A stretch of DNA of 64,000 bases from Zymoseptoria tritici IPO323. Its lineage: Eukaryota; Ascomycota; Dothideomycetes; Mycosphaerellales; Mycosphaerellaceae. Below, in pieces: positions 1 through 10,913 of this stretch (positions within the stretch are counted from its first letter, which is position 1; every line of letters starts with the position of its first letter). The translations under genes were made by a program, and so were the position numbers. The DNA is taken from contig NC_018214.1 of assembly GCF_000219625.1 (NCBI RefSeq), positions 2,232,001 to 2,296,000 of the forward strand, in the 5' to 3' direction. The notes under the pieces were generated by a model. It did no database searches. It saw only the letters and a list, made by a program, of their open reading frames with translations, and had not been told where the DNA came from.

Positions 1-2365
1 TATAAGTTCGGGTCGAGAGCGTATGCACACAAAACTAATCTAAAAGACGTCCCTAAAAGGGAGAAGATAATAGAGCGAGTAAGAATCGGATACCTAGTCG
101 GGTTCGAGGGATACAACATATTTCGAATCTAGATTCCAAGCCTAGACAGGGTAATTAGGACAAGAGATGTAGTGTTTAACGAGAAGATAAAGTACGAAGG
201 ACTCTACGACTTTAATCTAAATATAGTAGTACTACTTAATCTTGCGATTAATATTAAACTAGACTACGCTGCAGAAGTACATTAATTTTATAACCTATAA
301 GAGGCTATGTATATAAGCTACATCGCTAGATAAGGTAATAAGGTCGAAATTCTAGAATCCTTCCGAAGAGGTGCTCTAATTTAAGACGACAGTAAGGTCG
401 AATACACAATCCCCTACAACAGACCTAAAGAGATGCGAGAGGACATCGTAGAAACGTTTGTTAGTATCTAAGGCATCGAATATACAGACAATTAACTCTT
501 CCCCTTCTATTAAGCTTAGAAGCGGGGACCGGAATAGATAGATCCGGACGATAAGCTCGATAAACTAACGTTATCGGCTTAACGGCAGAGAATAATCGAC
601 TACTAGCTACCTCTAAGCTTTAACACCGAGGTTATAGACTTTAACTTCGGCGAAATAACCTTATTCGACACTACGGGAATATTCGCGACTTATGCGACGA
701 TAGCTAAAGTCTACGCTACTACTACGATAAAGGCGGTTATAGAGGAAGGAGCATCCGCAAAAGACGCACCTGTCCTTATCGGAGATTTACCGCTAGAACC
801 AAAACGCTAGAAAGACCTTATTATGCATAAGTACTTAGAGGAATTCGAAAAGGCTGCTAGAGCAGAGTTTTAAAAGGCTCTCGACACTAGAACGTTCTAT
901 TAGATCCCTAAAAGTTAAGCAGGAAACAACCTAACCGTCCTGTTAACGTAGGTGTTTAAATATAAGTAAGACTTAAAAGGACACTTAGAGAAGTTTAAGG
1001 CTCGAATTTGTGTAAGAGGAGACTTGTAGTTAACCGAGCTTAACACGTACGTAGCTACCCTCGTAGCGAGGCTGTTTAGGTTGTTAATAGCGATTATAGC
1101 ACACTTTAACCTAGAAATAATCTAGATAGACGCCGTAAACGCCTTTCTAAACTCTAAGTTGCCGACGCTAATCTACCTTTAACCCCTAGACGGTTTTCGA
1201 GACCCGAACATGCTGTTAAAATGCGTTCGCGCCCTTTACGGCTTTAAGGAGTCCCTAGCGCTGTAGTAGGGAGATCTAAGTAAAGGTGTCGAAGAGCTTG
1301 GACTACGGCAAGTCGTTAATTGCCTATATACCGATAGAAAAGTTATAATCTTCTTCTTCGTCGATAACATTATGTTAGCATTTTATTATAAACACAAAGT
1401 TTACGCCGAAGATATACAGAAAAGGCTAATAGCCAAATACGAGATAAGGGTTATAGGCCTAATCGACTACTTCTATAGAATTAAAATTATCCGGAATAGA
1501 GAGACTAGGGACATGTAGCTTAACTAAGACACCTATATTAAGAAGGTCGCCGGAAGATATAATGTCTTATTAACTAAAAAAAGGGCGGATACACCTCTAC
1601 CTATAAACTTTAATTAGGAACCGGCAAAAGAAAAAGCGAAACCCTATATAATTAAGGAGATGCAGTCAAAAGTTAGTTCTCTTAACTTCGCAGCATCCTA
1701 TACGAGACCAGATATCGCTTTTGCAGTTTCTTTGCTAGTATGTTATCTAGTAAATCTAGCCGAACATTATCTTAAAGTAGCAGATTATTACATTAGATAT
1801 CTGCTACAAAGCTCTTAATTAAGCGTTTAGTATAGTAAAGACGATAGTAGGCTTACCTACCTATCGTAGCCGCTAGAGTTCTTCGGAGCCTTAGATACTT
1901 CGTTCGTAGACGATCCAGAGACGCGAAGAAGCTTAGAGGGTATAGTTTTCTTCTTATTTAGAGGGATTGTCGACTAGAAGTCTACGAAGTAGACTATAGT
2001 TACTAAATTATCTACGGAGTTAGAGCTATATGTACTTAGCTATGCTAGAACGGAGATAATTTAGTAGGAACGAGTGTTTCAAAACATAGACCTAAGCCTT
2101 AACAGTAAGGGTAGGTTGTTATGTAACAACAAGCAAACTATTCGAGTCGTTACTGCACAAGGCCAAAAGCTAGATACTAAGATAAGGCATGTAGATATAT
2201 AGCAGTGCTAGCTACGTAAAAGGTACTAAGCTAGAGACCTTAAGGTCGAATAGGTCGAAACTACCTTAATGCCCGCGGACGGGATAACCAAACTGCTGTT
2301 AGCACAACGGCATCGCGCCTTTCTAGACTAGCTCCGAATAATAGTACTACCGGATCTAGGGGGTA
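1..2365 (+). pseudogene. Copia pol relic (integrase end, reverse transcriptase, RNase H), copy A
   Basis: This is the damaged pol gene of copy A. The frame runs from the end of the integrase through the linker to the reverse transcriptase, which begins near 900 and has the AFLNSKL block at about 1140-1160, a LYGFKES block near 1220 and the FVDN catalytic block near 1350. The RNase H segment lies near 1990-2080. The frame ends with DGITKLLL near 2280, the usual Copia pol tail, just before two GGATCT.GGGGG tracts. Dozens of TAA and TAG codons interrupt it. TGA is absent from the frames I read, which fits mutation of CpA with sparing of CpG. Confidence 0.88.
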
Positions 2366-2699
2366 AGGACTGCGCTAACAGAACTTTACTACCGGATCTC
2401 GGGGGTAAGGGCTAGGCAAATGCCTAGCCTAACATTACTATTAGAAAGAAGTCTGCACAACGATTAGGAGCTATCACATAGCCTTATATGCACATTATAT
2501 GCGGACTCAAATTATTACGTTTACTACCTTAACAAGTGGTCTAGGACGTATATATCTAGGGATCTATCGACCGGATTACCCTTTTAAAGCCAAATTCACT
2601 TCACTTTTTGCGCTAAACTGAAATTAGCAGCTACTAAAGACCTAAACAGCTATCACATGCCGAACTACGCGTACTTCTAAACCCGTAACGCATTCCTTA

Positions 2700-5195
2700 G
2701 CACTAGTCTGTGCTCATTCTTAGAGCTTATATCTTTTCCGTTTGCACTTCCACTTTCTCTTCTTTTCTTTAACTACCTTATTTTGCATTAGCAGAGGTGT
2801 TAATATTGCACAGTAGCACTATTGCGATAGTAAATACTAGAAACAGGCGCAACCTTAACCCCGAGAACGAGGCACCACTTCTGGACTTTAACGCACTCGA
2901 AAACGTCCCTAAATTAACTAAGAAGTCGAGAAAACACTCGAAAACCACCTCTACGATAGGCGACAACTAGTCTAGCATCGACGCCAACGACCTAAACGCG
3001 CGCGTCGATACTCCTACTAATCTAATTACTCTAGAATAGCTACGTTAAGTTACCGCTAAGGCCGCAACCGCTCGTGCGTAAGATGAAGTTTAGGATAACT
3101 AGCAGGGTGCGCAGCCTTATCTAAGGGAAGAAGACGCAATCGACGCAGCAGCTAAAGCTGTAGTTAACCGCGAGTTGTTAGCGGCCGAAGATCTACCAAG
3201 CGATAAGGACGACATGTTCCGATACCGCTACCTTAATTAGCGCGTAGCAAGTAATGCGCAGATACCGGATTAAAGCGCATAAGTCCTAAACGACGGGAAC
3301 ACACAGGAGGATACTATAGCAGCTAGAGCTAAAGTCCCAAATAAGGACAACGCTCCTCCTTAAGAAATAGTTATCCTCGACAAAAAGGAGTTTAAGAATT
3401 ACGCTATAACACTTTATTAAGCTAATCTAGTTACCGGACAATCGGATAAGGCCTTTTAGGCCTAGCAAGCTAGGGACCTTAAAGCTATTTAGTTATACGA
3501 AATAAAGTTAAGAACGAATAGTTACACAACTAAAGAGGACCTAATAGCATACTAGGACGCAAAGGCAAGAGAAGCGGCTATCCTAAAAGCAGAGAAGAAG
3601 GTAGAGAAACAACGTAAAGCTGCTAAAGAGGCCGAGTCCGAAGCCGCTAACGTTAAGAAGGAGTTGCAGGATAGATCCGAAGTCGACCCTATCCCTAAGA
3701 AGAAGACTAGAAAGGGTAACTTTAACTAGGGCCCCTTACGTAGAACCTTTGTAATAGAGACTTTACGTCGTTAGAACTAACCTTAGCAGACCCTAACGAA
3801 GAAATTAACTCGCGCTCCTAAGACCCTATGTACAACTAGTAGGCAGCAGAGTGCTAAGAGGCCTACAACTCTTCTAGACAAACAACCTAAAATTACCGAT
3901 TAGGTCGTTAAGACTTACTAAAATGTATTTAACGACTTCTCTAGAGAATTTAGGCGGTTTACCAACTTTAGCGCAACGAAGGAGTAGGCATTCCGGTAGA
4001 ATAAAGGAGAAGACGGAGTACTTTAACGCGACGCTACGGAAAACAAGTCAAAGCCTAAGAGGCAGTTAAAGTCTATCCTGCTTACCCTCCTTAACTCTAT
4101 CGACCGCATAAAGGAGTTCAAGGCGCTAATTTCAGCAAAGCTTCACCCGTTAGCTCCCTTTATTATTAACGTCCTGTACATCGACATTCTTACTTAGCTT
4201 AAACGCATCTATAACGATATTAAGAGCGGAGTTACTATCTACTACCCTAGACTTCTTTAGATTCTTAAGGACCTAGAGGCCCTCTACACCTTTAAGGGCG
4301 AAGGAAAGGATCGAATTATTAAAAGCATCGACCCTATCGCTACGTCCACGATATTAAAAAACTACACTCGCGCCTACGCTACGCCGACCTAGGACGACTA
4401 AACCCTAAATAAGCCTAAAGCCGATACTAGAAACAACCGGATCCTAGACATTAAGACTATGCGCCAGATGGTAAAAGAACATAATCGCAAGTCTAAGGCC
4501 TCTAAGGAACGTAAAAAGAGGAGATAGGTCGCTTAGGCTACCCTAGACGCCCTCGACGAAGAATCTAAAGGAGATAACGATCTAGAAAACTTCCTTACTC
4601 CGTACGGTAGCTACTCCGGACTACTAGCTCGCCTACGACGCAATTAGCCTATTAACAACTCTTCCGACGAAGAAGAGAAGGAGCTTATACCTATGCCTAA
4701 GCCGACTAAGAGAAAGGCATTAGCAAAGAAGCAACCTACCAAGGGCGTTGCCGTTAAGGCCGAGAAGCCCGCGAAACGCAAACGCCAAGATAAGGACGAA
4801 GACGAAAACGTAATAGGCGTTAACACTAAGTCTAAGCAATCGAAGACTAGAAAGATCAACCGCAACGCTAGGAAGGTCGCTCCCTTACCTCTGCCTAAAG
4901 GACCTTAATCGAGCAACGTTACTACTCCCGACCGGATAATAAGAGACGCCTACGCCGAGGAGGACGCTATAACCGCGATAGCGGGGAACTAACGTAGAGG
5001 AGCCGCCGTCTTTAACGCTATAGCCAGCGGATCCGGCGAGTTCGAGCCAGAATCTCTCAAACTTTAACGCCGTCGTCAAGCCGCCGCCCTAGCGCTTATT
5101 AACATTCCACTACCGCCAAAGAAGGACCCCGAAATCGAAGATTCGGACAACGACTCTAACAGCGAGGAGAGCGAGGGTTAAGATCGTTTAGTATA
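2700..5195 (+). pseudogene. Extra third coding frame of the Copia element, copy A
   Basis: Between the pol tail and the 3' LTR lies about 2.5 kb that is open in one plus-strand frame apart from TAA/TAG codons at likely former Gln codons. The predicted product is about 800 residues, rich in Lys, Arg, Glu and Asp. It has a charged coiled-coil-like stretch (KAREAAILKAEKK near 3565) and basic nuclear-localisation-like clusters (KASKERKKRR near 4495 and KPAKRKR near 4765). The C-terminus is acidic (EIEDSDNDSNSEESEG near 5130). I recognise no family. The same frame is preserved in copy B, so it was coding before RIP. The 5' end is uncertain because RIP has destroyed candidate start codons. Confidence 0.7.
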
Positions 5196-5217
5196 ACATA
5201 AACGGATCTCGGGGGTG

Positions 5218-5455
5218 TGTCGATCTGTTAGCGTTAATTCATAAAACAGGGTAAGACTAGGGATATTAACTCTAACAGCCTAATTACGTAGTTAGTGTCC
5301 TATATAATATTATAGGATATTAGCGATAAGACCCCAACCCCTTTTAGGTATTTGGAATCACGGCGTCTATATAGTCTTTAGGTCGATAACCTCAAGAAAC
5401 ACATGGTTTTTCTCAATCTTGAAGTTCACCCCTGCATTGCACTACTAAATTGACA
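5218..5455 (+). repeat. 3' LTR of Copia copy A (238 bp)
   Basis: It starts TGTCGATCTG and ends TTGACA, and matches both LTRs of copy B over its full length. It follows the purine-rich tract GGATCTCGGGGG at about 5204-5215. The inner half carries RIP-type changes, while the outer half up to 5455 keeps its CA and TG dinucleotides. Confidence 0.93.
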
Positions 5456-7555
5456 CGTTGGGTTGACAGCAGCCGAGCAAGGGGCTCTGCAGGTACGGCA
5501 GGCGTGACATCTTCTTGCAGAGAACCTCCTAAATTTATACCACGACCAAAGTCAACCTTGCACAAAGCCACGCTGCTTCGAGTCAGAGACACAGACAGCG
5601 ACAACGCTTGGGCATGACCAGCAGAAGCTTCGAAAAGTCGTTGTTGAAGTACTTGAGGAGGTCATGCCGATGGGTGTGGACTGCGCTTATTACTTAGCAT
5701 TTTATCCCCCGGTGGGACGTCCATCCAAGCGACCGCGCCAACGATGGTCTAGCCCGGGATTGTATCTTCGACGACCTGTGAATGTGATCCTCCTTCTTTG
5801 GACAGGAACGAGGCGCCTTCTCTAACGACAAAGTCAATGTGGCGAGAAGGCAGTCGCCATTTGGGCAGAAAGGCATAATAAAGCATCTGCGCGATGCAGT
5901 GTTTATGCTCTCGCACTTGACCGAGCGAGCAATCTCTTCTGGCTTTGAGATCAACGCACGCGAACAGCTGCAGGCCCGAACGCCGCGGCCAAGCCCCCTC
6001 CACCGATGCTGGCAGTCGCGGCAAAGCATTTCTTGCGGTAAGAACCCAGCCATCCCGGATCCTCCTCCTCCACAAAGGAACATGCCACATGGACAGGCTC
6101 GTCGGTCTTGGCCCGGGCGGATTGATGAAACTCGCTAGACTGCGCCATCCGCTCCGAGCTTCCTTTCGCGGAAGAGGAGCTGTGATGGAAAGCGCTCTCC
6201 GCACAAGCCTCAAAATTCTTGCCCGCAGCTAGCGTGGTCGTCCTTACCTTCGCGGAGTCGCAATTGCATCTGAACATGCAGCGGGTCCAAGTCGAATGGC
6301 ATCGTCGTCGCTGGCGAGCTTCTACCCACTGTCGCACGAGCCCAGTATTGCTGTCATGGGAGTGGTATACGGTACGGCTGGCCGCGAGACAGAGAAATAC
6401 CAGCAGACAGCCTCACTGCATGAGACCAGATGCATCCAACTGTGCCACCGGGCAAGGATGGAGCGGTGCCAACCTGTCACAGACGCCGGAAGTTGAAGCC
6501 GAAGCCACGACGAACAACAGATCCCCATGTCACTCTCAACGCATACCAGGGCGTGATAGCTCGGCTTTGGCAACGCAATCGGATGATGCTGGCATCGCGG
6601 TCTTGCTAGGACACCGCTAAATGCCAAGAGCACGATCACAGCGAGAACGTAATGTCAGGCCTTGCCTCGGATCCTTGAGCTGATGCAGAGGATCGGCCAC
6701 AGGATGGTGACAATATTTCGAAAGTGCAAGAGAAACACACGCCAACGACATCCACATTTCTCAGTCCGAAGCTCGCCTTTCTTTCGCCAACGCGAGACCC
6801 GCCGCTACTCACCCACGCTGTCGCTGCAATCTTTACCTATCAATGACGACCACACTCTGCGGCTTCATCGACACGCTGGGATGTGAGGTTGGAAACGTGC
6901 AGGTCAAAGCTGGTATGCACCGTTTCTCCACAACGTGCGCGGACGTTATTGGTCTCCGGCCAAGAAGATCCTTTGCATCGATGATGTCGGCACTGCAAGA
7001 TTGTTGCGGCTCTCGGGTTATTCCAACACGTGGATGATCGGCCGTGCGTCGTTTTTTTCCGAATTTCTCATGCAGCCATGCAGCCATGCAGCCACGAGGA
7101 CCAAGGTCCTCAAAATTATCGGAGCCGCCGTGCTTTGTTCGTCGGTTGGCAGGACAGGAAGACTTCCTTAACGATATGCTAACGATATGGATCCCGATTA
7201 ACATCACCGCTGTCCTTAAGTGCTTCGAGTCGAAGAGCAGTATTAATTACATAGGCTTAAAGCAAGTGCAGCATCGCTATACACACGCGGTAAGAGTTAA
7301 CCCCACTCGCTGAAAACGATTGTCTTAACTCTAGGAGAGCCAGCGAAATTGTACCGCACCGACGACACGATTAGTATAAGCCAAAAGAATAAATACGACA
7401 TTAGCCGGACTATCTTTATTTACAGGCCACAGCAAGGTACAATCTAGAGCGAGCATGTACCCACAGCCTCTATCCGTCCAGCCTCCGCCGTGGAAGACTC
7501 TACTACCGTGCTATGTGTCCTTCTATTTCGGACCCAACAAAACCGAAAAGCAGCA
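5456..7555. other. Intergenic, no convincing gene
   Basis: Several open frames of 60-150 codons overlap each other on both strands between 5690 and 7310. None has a recognisable domain, a consistent splice pattern or a clear start context. The segment includes a short direct repeat, three units of CATGCAGC at 7069-7092. From about 7190 onward TA-rich words (TTAAT, CTAG, TTAAC) become frequent, which may reflect mild RIP next to the Copia element. Confidence 0.6.
7069..7092 (+). repeat. Short tandem repeat, 3 x CATGCAGC
   Basis: Three perfect head-to-tail copies of an 8-bp unit lie in non-coding DNA. There is no evident function. Confidence 0.8.
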
Positions 7556-7900
7556 TCAATCGATCCAAATTTCCGGATTTGCCTCATCTAACGGCTCGTC
7601 GTATGCCCGCGCTGTGAATAGCCAGAAGGGAATGAAGGTCGATCGCTCGTAACTAGGAAAGTAGGCAGCTAGAAGTAGGACAATTAGACACGACGGTTCT
7701 TCTTCTTAGACGCAACTGTCGTATAGAGTTTGGAAGACTTACAAAGACAGACTCCCGCAACTGCTCTTCTAGCAGCACTCGAGGTAGTAATCGCACGCAT
7801 TCGGCCGGTCGCAGGGATTTGGGCCCCTGTTGCCCCTCCCGCGAGCGTCCGGAAAGGCCGCGCCGAGGACTATAGTAGCGAAGAGGGCGACCAGGGCCAT
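7556..7900 (-). pseudogene. Possible RIP-damaged small secreted cysteine-rich protein gene
   Basis: On the minus strand an ATG at 7900 opens a 43-codon frame with a hydrophobic N-terminus (MALVALFATIVLGAAF), a plausible signal peptide. A Cys-containing stretch follows (PCDRPNACDYYLECC) and ends at a TAG at 7769-7771. Reading past this TAG the frame continues (KSSCGSL) to a GTAAGT donor near 7742. A CCTAG acceptor near 7626 would join it in frame to a further 34 codons or so, ending in TGA at 7556. A CAG-to-TAG change is typical of RIP, and the surrounding DNA is rich in TAG and TTAA. This could instead be chance; no homologue is recognised. Confidence 0.33.
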
Positions 7901-10900
7901 GACCTACGTGTTAGTGTAGAGCTGCATAGTGTTGGTAGATGTTGTGTAGCGGAGGCGAAGTGGTGGTGTTTAACGGTGGTCGATTGGAAATGTAGAAGCG
8001 TTGATTAGTGTGAATGTGTGCTCTAGATGTAGTGGATGTAAATTCGAATATGCTGCAAGTTCAGGAGGAAGAAGAAGAGAGAGAGATGGGAGACGGCAGG
8101 CGTGCTTATAAGTCAGATTGGCACCCCTCGAAGCTGTTAGCAGCGATGAGGAAGCGGATCTAGAAACTGGTAAGCTCCGGCAACGATAGGATGAACGACA
8201 CGGTGAACTAAGCCCCGGGTGTCATTCTTCAAATGCTGGAAACCTCTCTGTCGCCGATTAGGCGGTCTACAAACAACCTGGATCCTGGTATACGGAGGTC
8301 GTTCAATAAAGTAAAATGTAAGCTCGTAGTCCATTGACACCCCGCTCTCGCTGTCAAGAACCGCATGGAGGCGAAGAGGGAGAACTCAGGATAATTGGCC
8401 TCGACGGCGATGAGGTTGGGCTGAACGACAGATGTCTGAGTCTCAATACCAAGCGCACGGGTGTCGTTTCTCATCTGTCGATTATCTCTCTCGCCGACCA
8501 GGCGGTGTGCATCTGACATGTCCGTCATCATCCGGCCTTGGGATTGTAAGCAAGAGGCAGTGCACATCCCCGGGAGCATGTCAACGACGTTTCCGGGATA
8601 AAGCGGGGTTTCGAGTGACTGTTCGCCCTATGCCCGTATGCAGAACGCGGTCTGTAGGGATGCCGCTGACGGTGAGCAACTCAATCGATGTCCTCGGTCT
8701 CATCGGGGTGGTGGCTAAACTGCTCCAAATCACTCCGAGCAGTCAGGAAGAAGACGAATAGTCCACGACATGCGCACGACACCGACCAGCTGGCTCACAA
8801 ATCCTCCGGAAGGCTGTCAATCAGCCGACGTTCCTGCAGGAGTGGATCGAGGCAGTCATGATCCCCGCTGCAGCGACCTCATGCGGATGAGTCTAACTGT
8901 CAGCTGAACTCGGCCCAGGTCGCATCTGACAAGGACAATGACACAATAATGTCCACATCAAGCGGTCAGTCCAGTCACTTCTTGCTGACAATGCTACGGT
9001 GGACCCTCTGCAAGCATGTAGATAGGCAGATCGAGTCACTCGAGGCGCCCTCTGCCGGCAAGTTCGAAGTCCAGGGTGTGGAAGACCAGCATTTCCAGTC
9101 CAGACTTGCCATTACAGCGACAGTCTAGATATGTGAGGCTTGTCCAACGATTTCCGTGGTTCGCTCGCGACGCACGCCTGCGGCATTTTCTTCCTCTGGC
9201 TCCTCCGGGACAAAGTGGTGACGATTCTGGCCTCACCATGCCATCGGGAGTAGAGCACTGTGACCGCGTTGGTGCTGCGACAGTCCGATGCTGGAAAGCC
9301 ACGTGCTTGCAGATTGACAGTCTGAAATATTGGCAGTAAGTCTTGACTCTCCGGGCATGGAGGACCATTGTTGGTAACCCGCCTGTGACTTTGATCTGCA
9401 TCAAGCCACTGCTTTGCTCACAAGCTGCAGCTCCAAACCACCTCAAACGCCCGGTCTCTGATGCTTCCTTGAATACGCATCGTTTGGGCGTCGACTTTAC
9501 CATCTGAGGCAGTGCACACTCGCCTAGATGGCGAGTCGTGGCAATTACTGCTTGTGCAACTGACCACGCACATCAGTTGACTTCCACGCCCGGTAAAATC
9601 TTCCGGAGGAATGCTCAAAGGTTCCTTCGAGTGGGATGCATTTACGACTCATGATCGTCCAATGCAGGGAAGATCCAACCATCATGCACAGACGCCCGTG
9701 CATTCGCCATACATGCAGCACACGACGTCGCGAACATCGTGGGCATGCCTGCTGTTCGTATCCGGGTGTGCCGATCTTCTCAACTAGGAGGTAGCTACAA
9801 CGCTTTGATGGCCGCCGCTCAGCCAGACCATCCGAGCAGACACCAACTCCTACTCTCCACGATTCGCTGCATCAAACAGTTCCGAGCTGCTAGGAGCGTA
9901 GCCTGTAAGAGACTGAATTTTCCCAAACCTTAGATCGACAGGTGACATGCATATGCGGCATGAGCTTGTATTCATGCATGGCTTTGACTCGCGAGGCTTC
10001 ACGTGGGCGTTGGGCTTCAACGTTCTGGGCTCAACTTGATCACCATGGTCACTACTGTCTGCAATGGACAGCGATGGGATGCCTGTAATATAGCAGGACA
10101 TCTTGATGATCCGTCTTGAGGGCAGCTGAGTCGAAACGTCTTCGTGAGTGAACGACATCCTTTGAAGTACGGTATTGGGCAGAGCTACGACAGATACTCA
10201 TTTTCATAGGAAGACGGTGTACATCGGGAGAAGGACTCGGCGGATGTGTGTCTTCACGCCCTCCAATTCCTCTGCTTTCGGCTGCCCAATTAGGAAGGCA
10301 CGGACCAGACAATTCAGATGGGAAAAGAGCAGGCCAGCATATACATTCATCGACATATGTCCTATATGTAGGCGACATCCTACTGCCCGTCACCTTGCTC
10401 TGATACCGCATTCGCCGCGATAGTCAATGACCGAACGCTCTGCGACGAATAAACCTCGATCCCCGGCATTCGCCAATCAACAACGTTCAGCATCCAACAT
10501 GCTGAAGACGTCGTCGAGCCAGAGAAGAGAGGACGAAAGTCAAGCGAATGACAAGAAATCCGAAATGAATCTCGCAAAACACTAAACTACACATACTCGT
10601 ACCGCGAACAAAAGAGCTTCGCGCAAAAGGGTATCACTATGCCTCCCAGAAAGTACAATTCAACGCCAATCATCCTCCTCTTGTTCTTGTGTGTGCGATG
10701 TCCGATGCCCGACCGTTCCATAGTCCATGCTTCCCTTATCCATATCCCGTAAATGCGATTCCAAAGGTCCCGAGAAACGCCCAGTCGTCTGTCTATTTCG
10801 TGAGTCCGAATCCGTTCCAAAATCCATGTCATCTGCCCAATGTCCAGAATCCAAAATCGTGCAAGTCCCCAGACGTCTTCCCCCAGAATTCAACTCTACA

Positions 10901-10913
10901 CTCCAGATTCTTC
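7901..10913. other. Intergenic, gene-poor
   Basis: No gene is supported here. Overlapping frames on both strands (for example 8229-8579 and 9036-9503 minus) lack recognisable domains. Two imperfect related segments lie near 8160-8290 and 8400-8530; both contain GAACGACA and a GGGTGTC...CTCTC.GTCGCCGA..AGGCGGT-like block, suggesting an old local duplication. The end next to 10914 probably holds the 3' untranslated region of the minus-strand regulator gene. Confidence 0.55.

Larger units (their letters stand above)
1..5455 (+). mobile_element. Ty1/Copia LTR retrotransposon, copy A (3' part, RIP-degraded)
   Basis: Only the part from the integrase core to the 3' LTR lies in the window; position 1 corresponds to position 55959 of copy B. 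Reading the plus strand with interrupted frames gives the Copia reverse transcriptase core (ID..NAFLN near 1130 and FFVDN near 1350, a form of YVDD) and the RNase H motif STELELY near 2015. In-frame stops are TAA or TAG at positions where Gln or Trp codons are expected, the signature of CpA-to-TpA and TpG-to-TpA change by RIP. Relative to copy B it has two small extra stretches, about 7 bp near 2813 and 6 bp near 4608. If the target duplication is 5 bp, the left flank outside the window should read CGTTG, as at 5456-5460. No intact gene remains, so it cannot be autonomous. Confidence 0.93.

Noticed and set aside
5694..7310. Several open frames of 90-155 codons on both strands
   Set aside because: They overlap one another in different frames, show no domains or consistent starts, and look like chance in GC-balanced DNA.
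9036..9503. 155-codon minus-strand frame
   Set aside because: It has no motif, low-complexity basic composition, and overlaps another frame on the plus strand.
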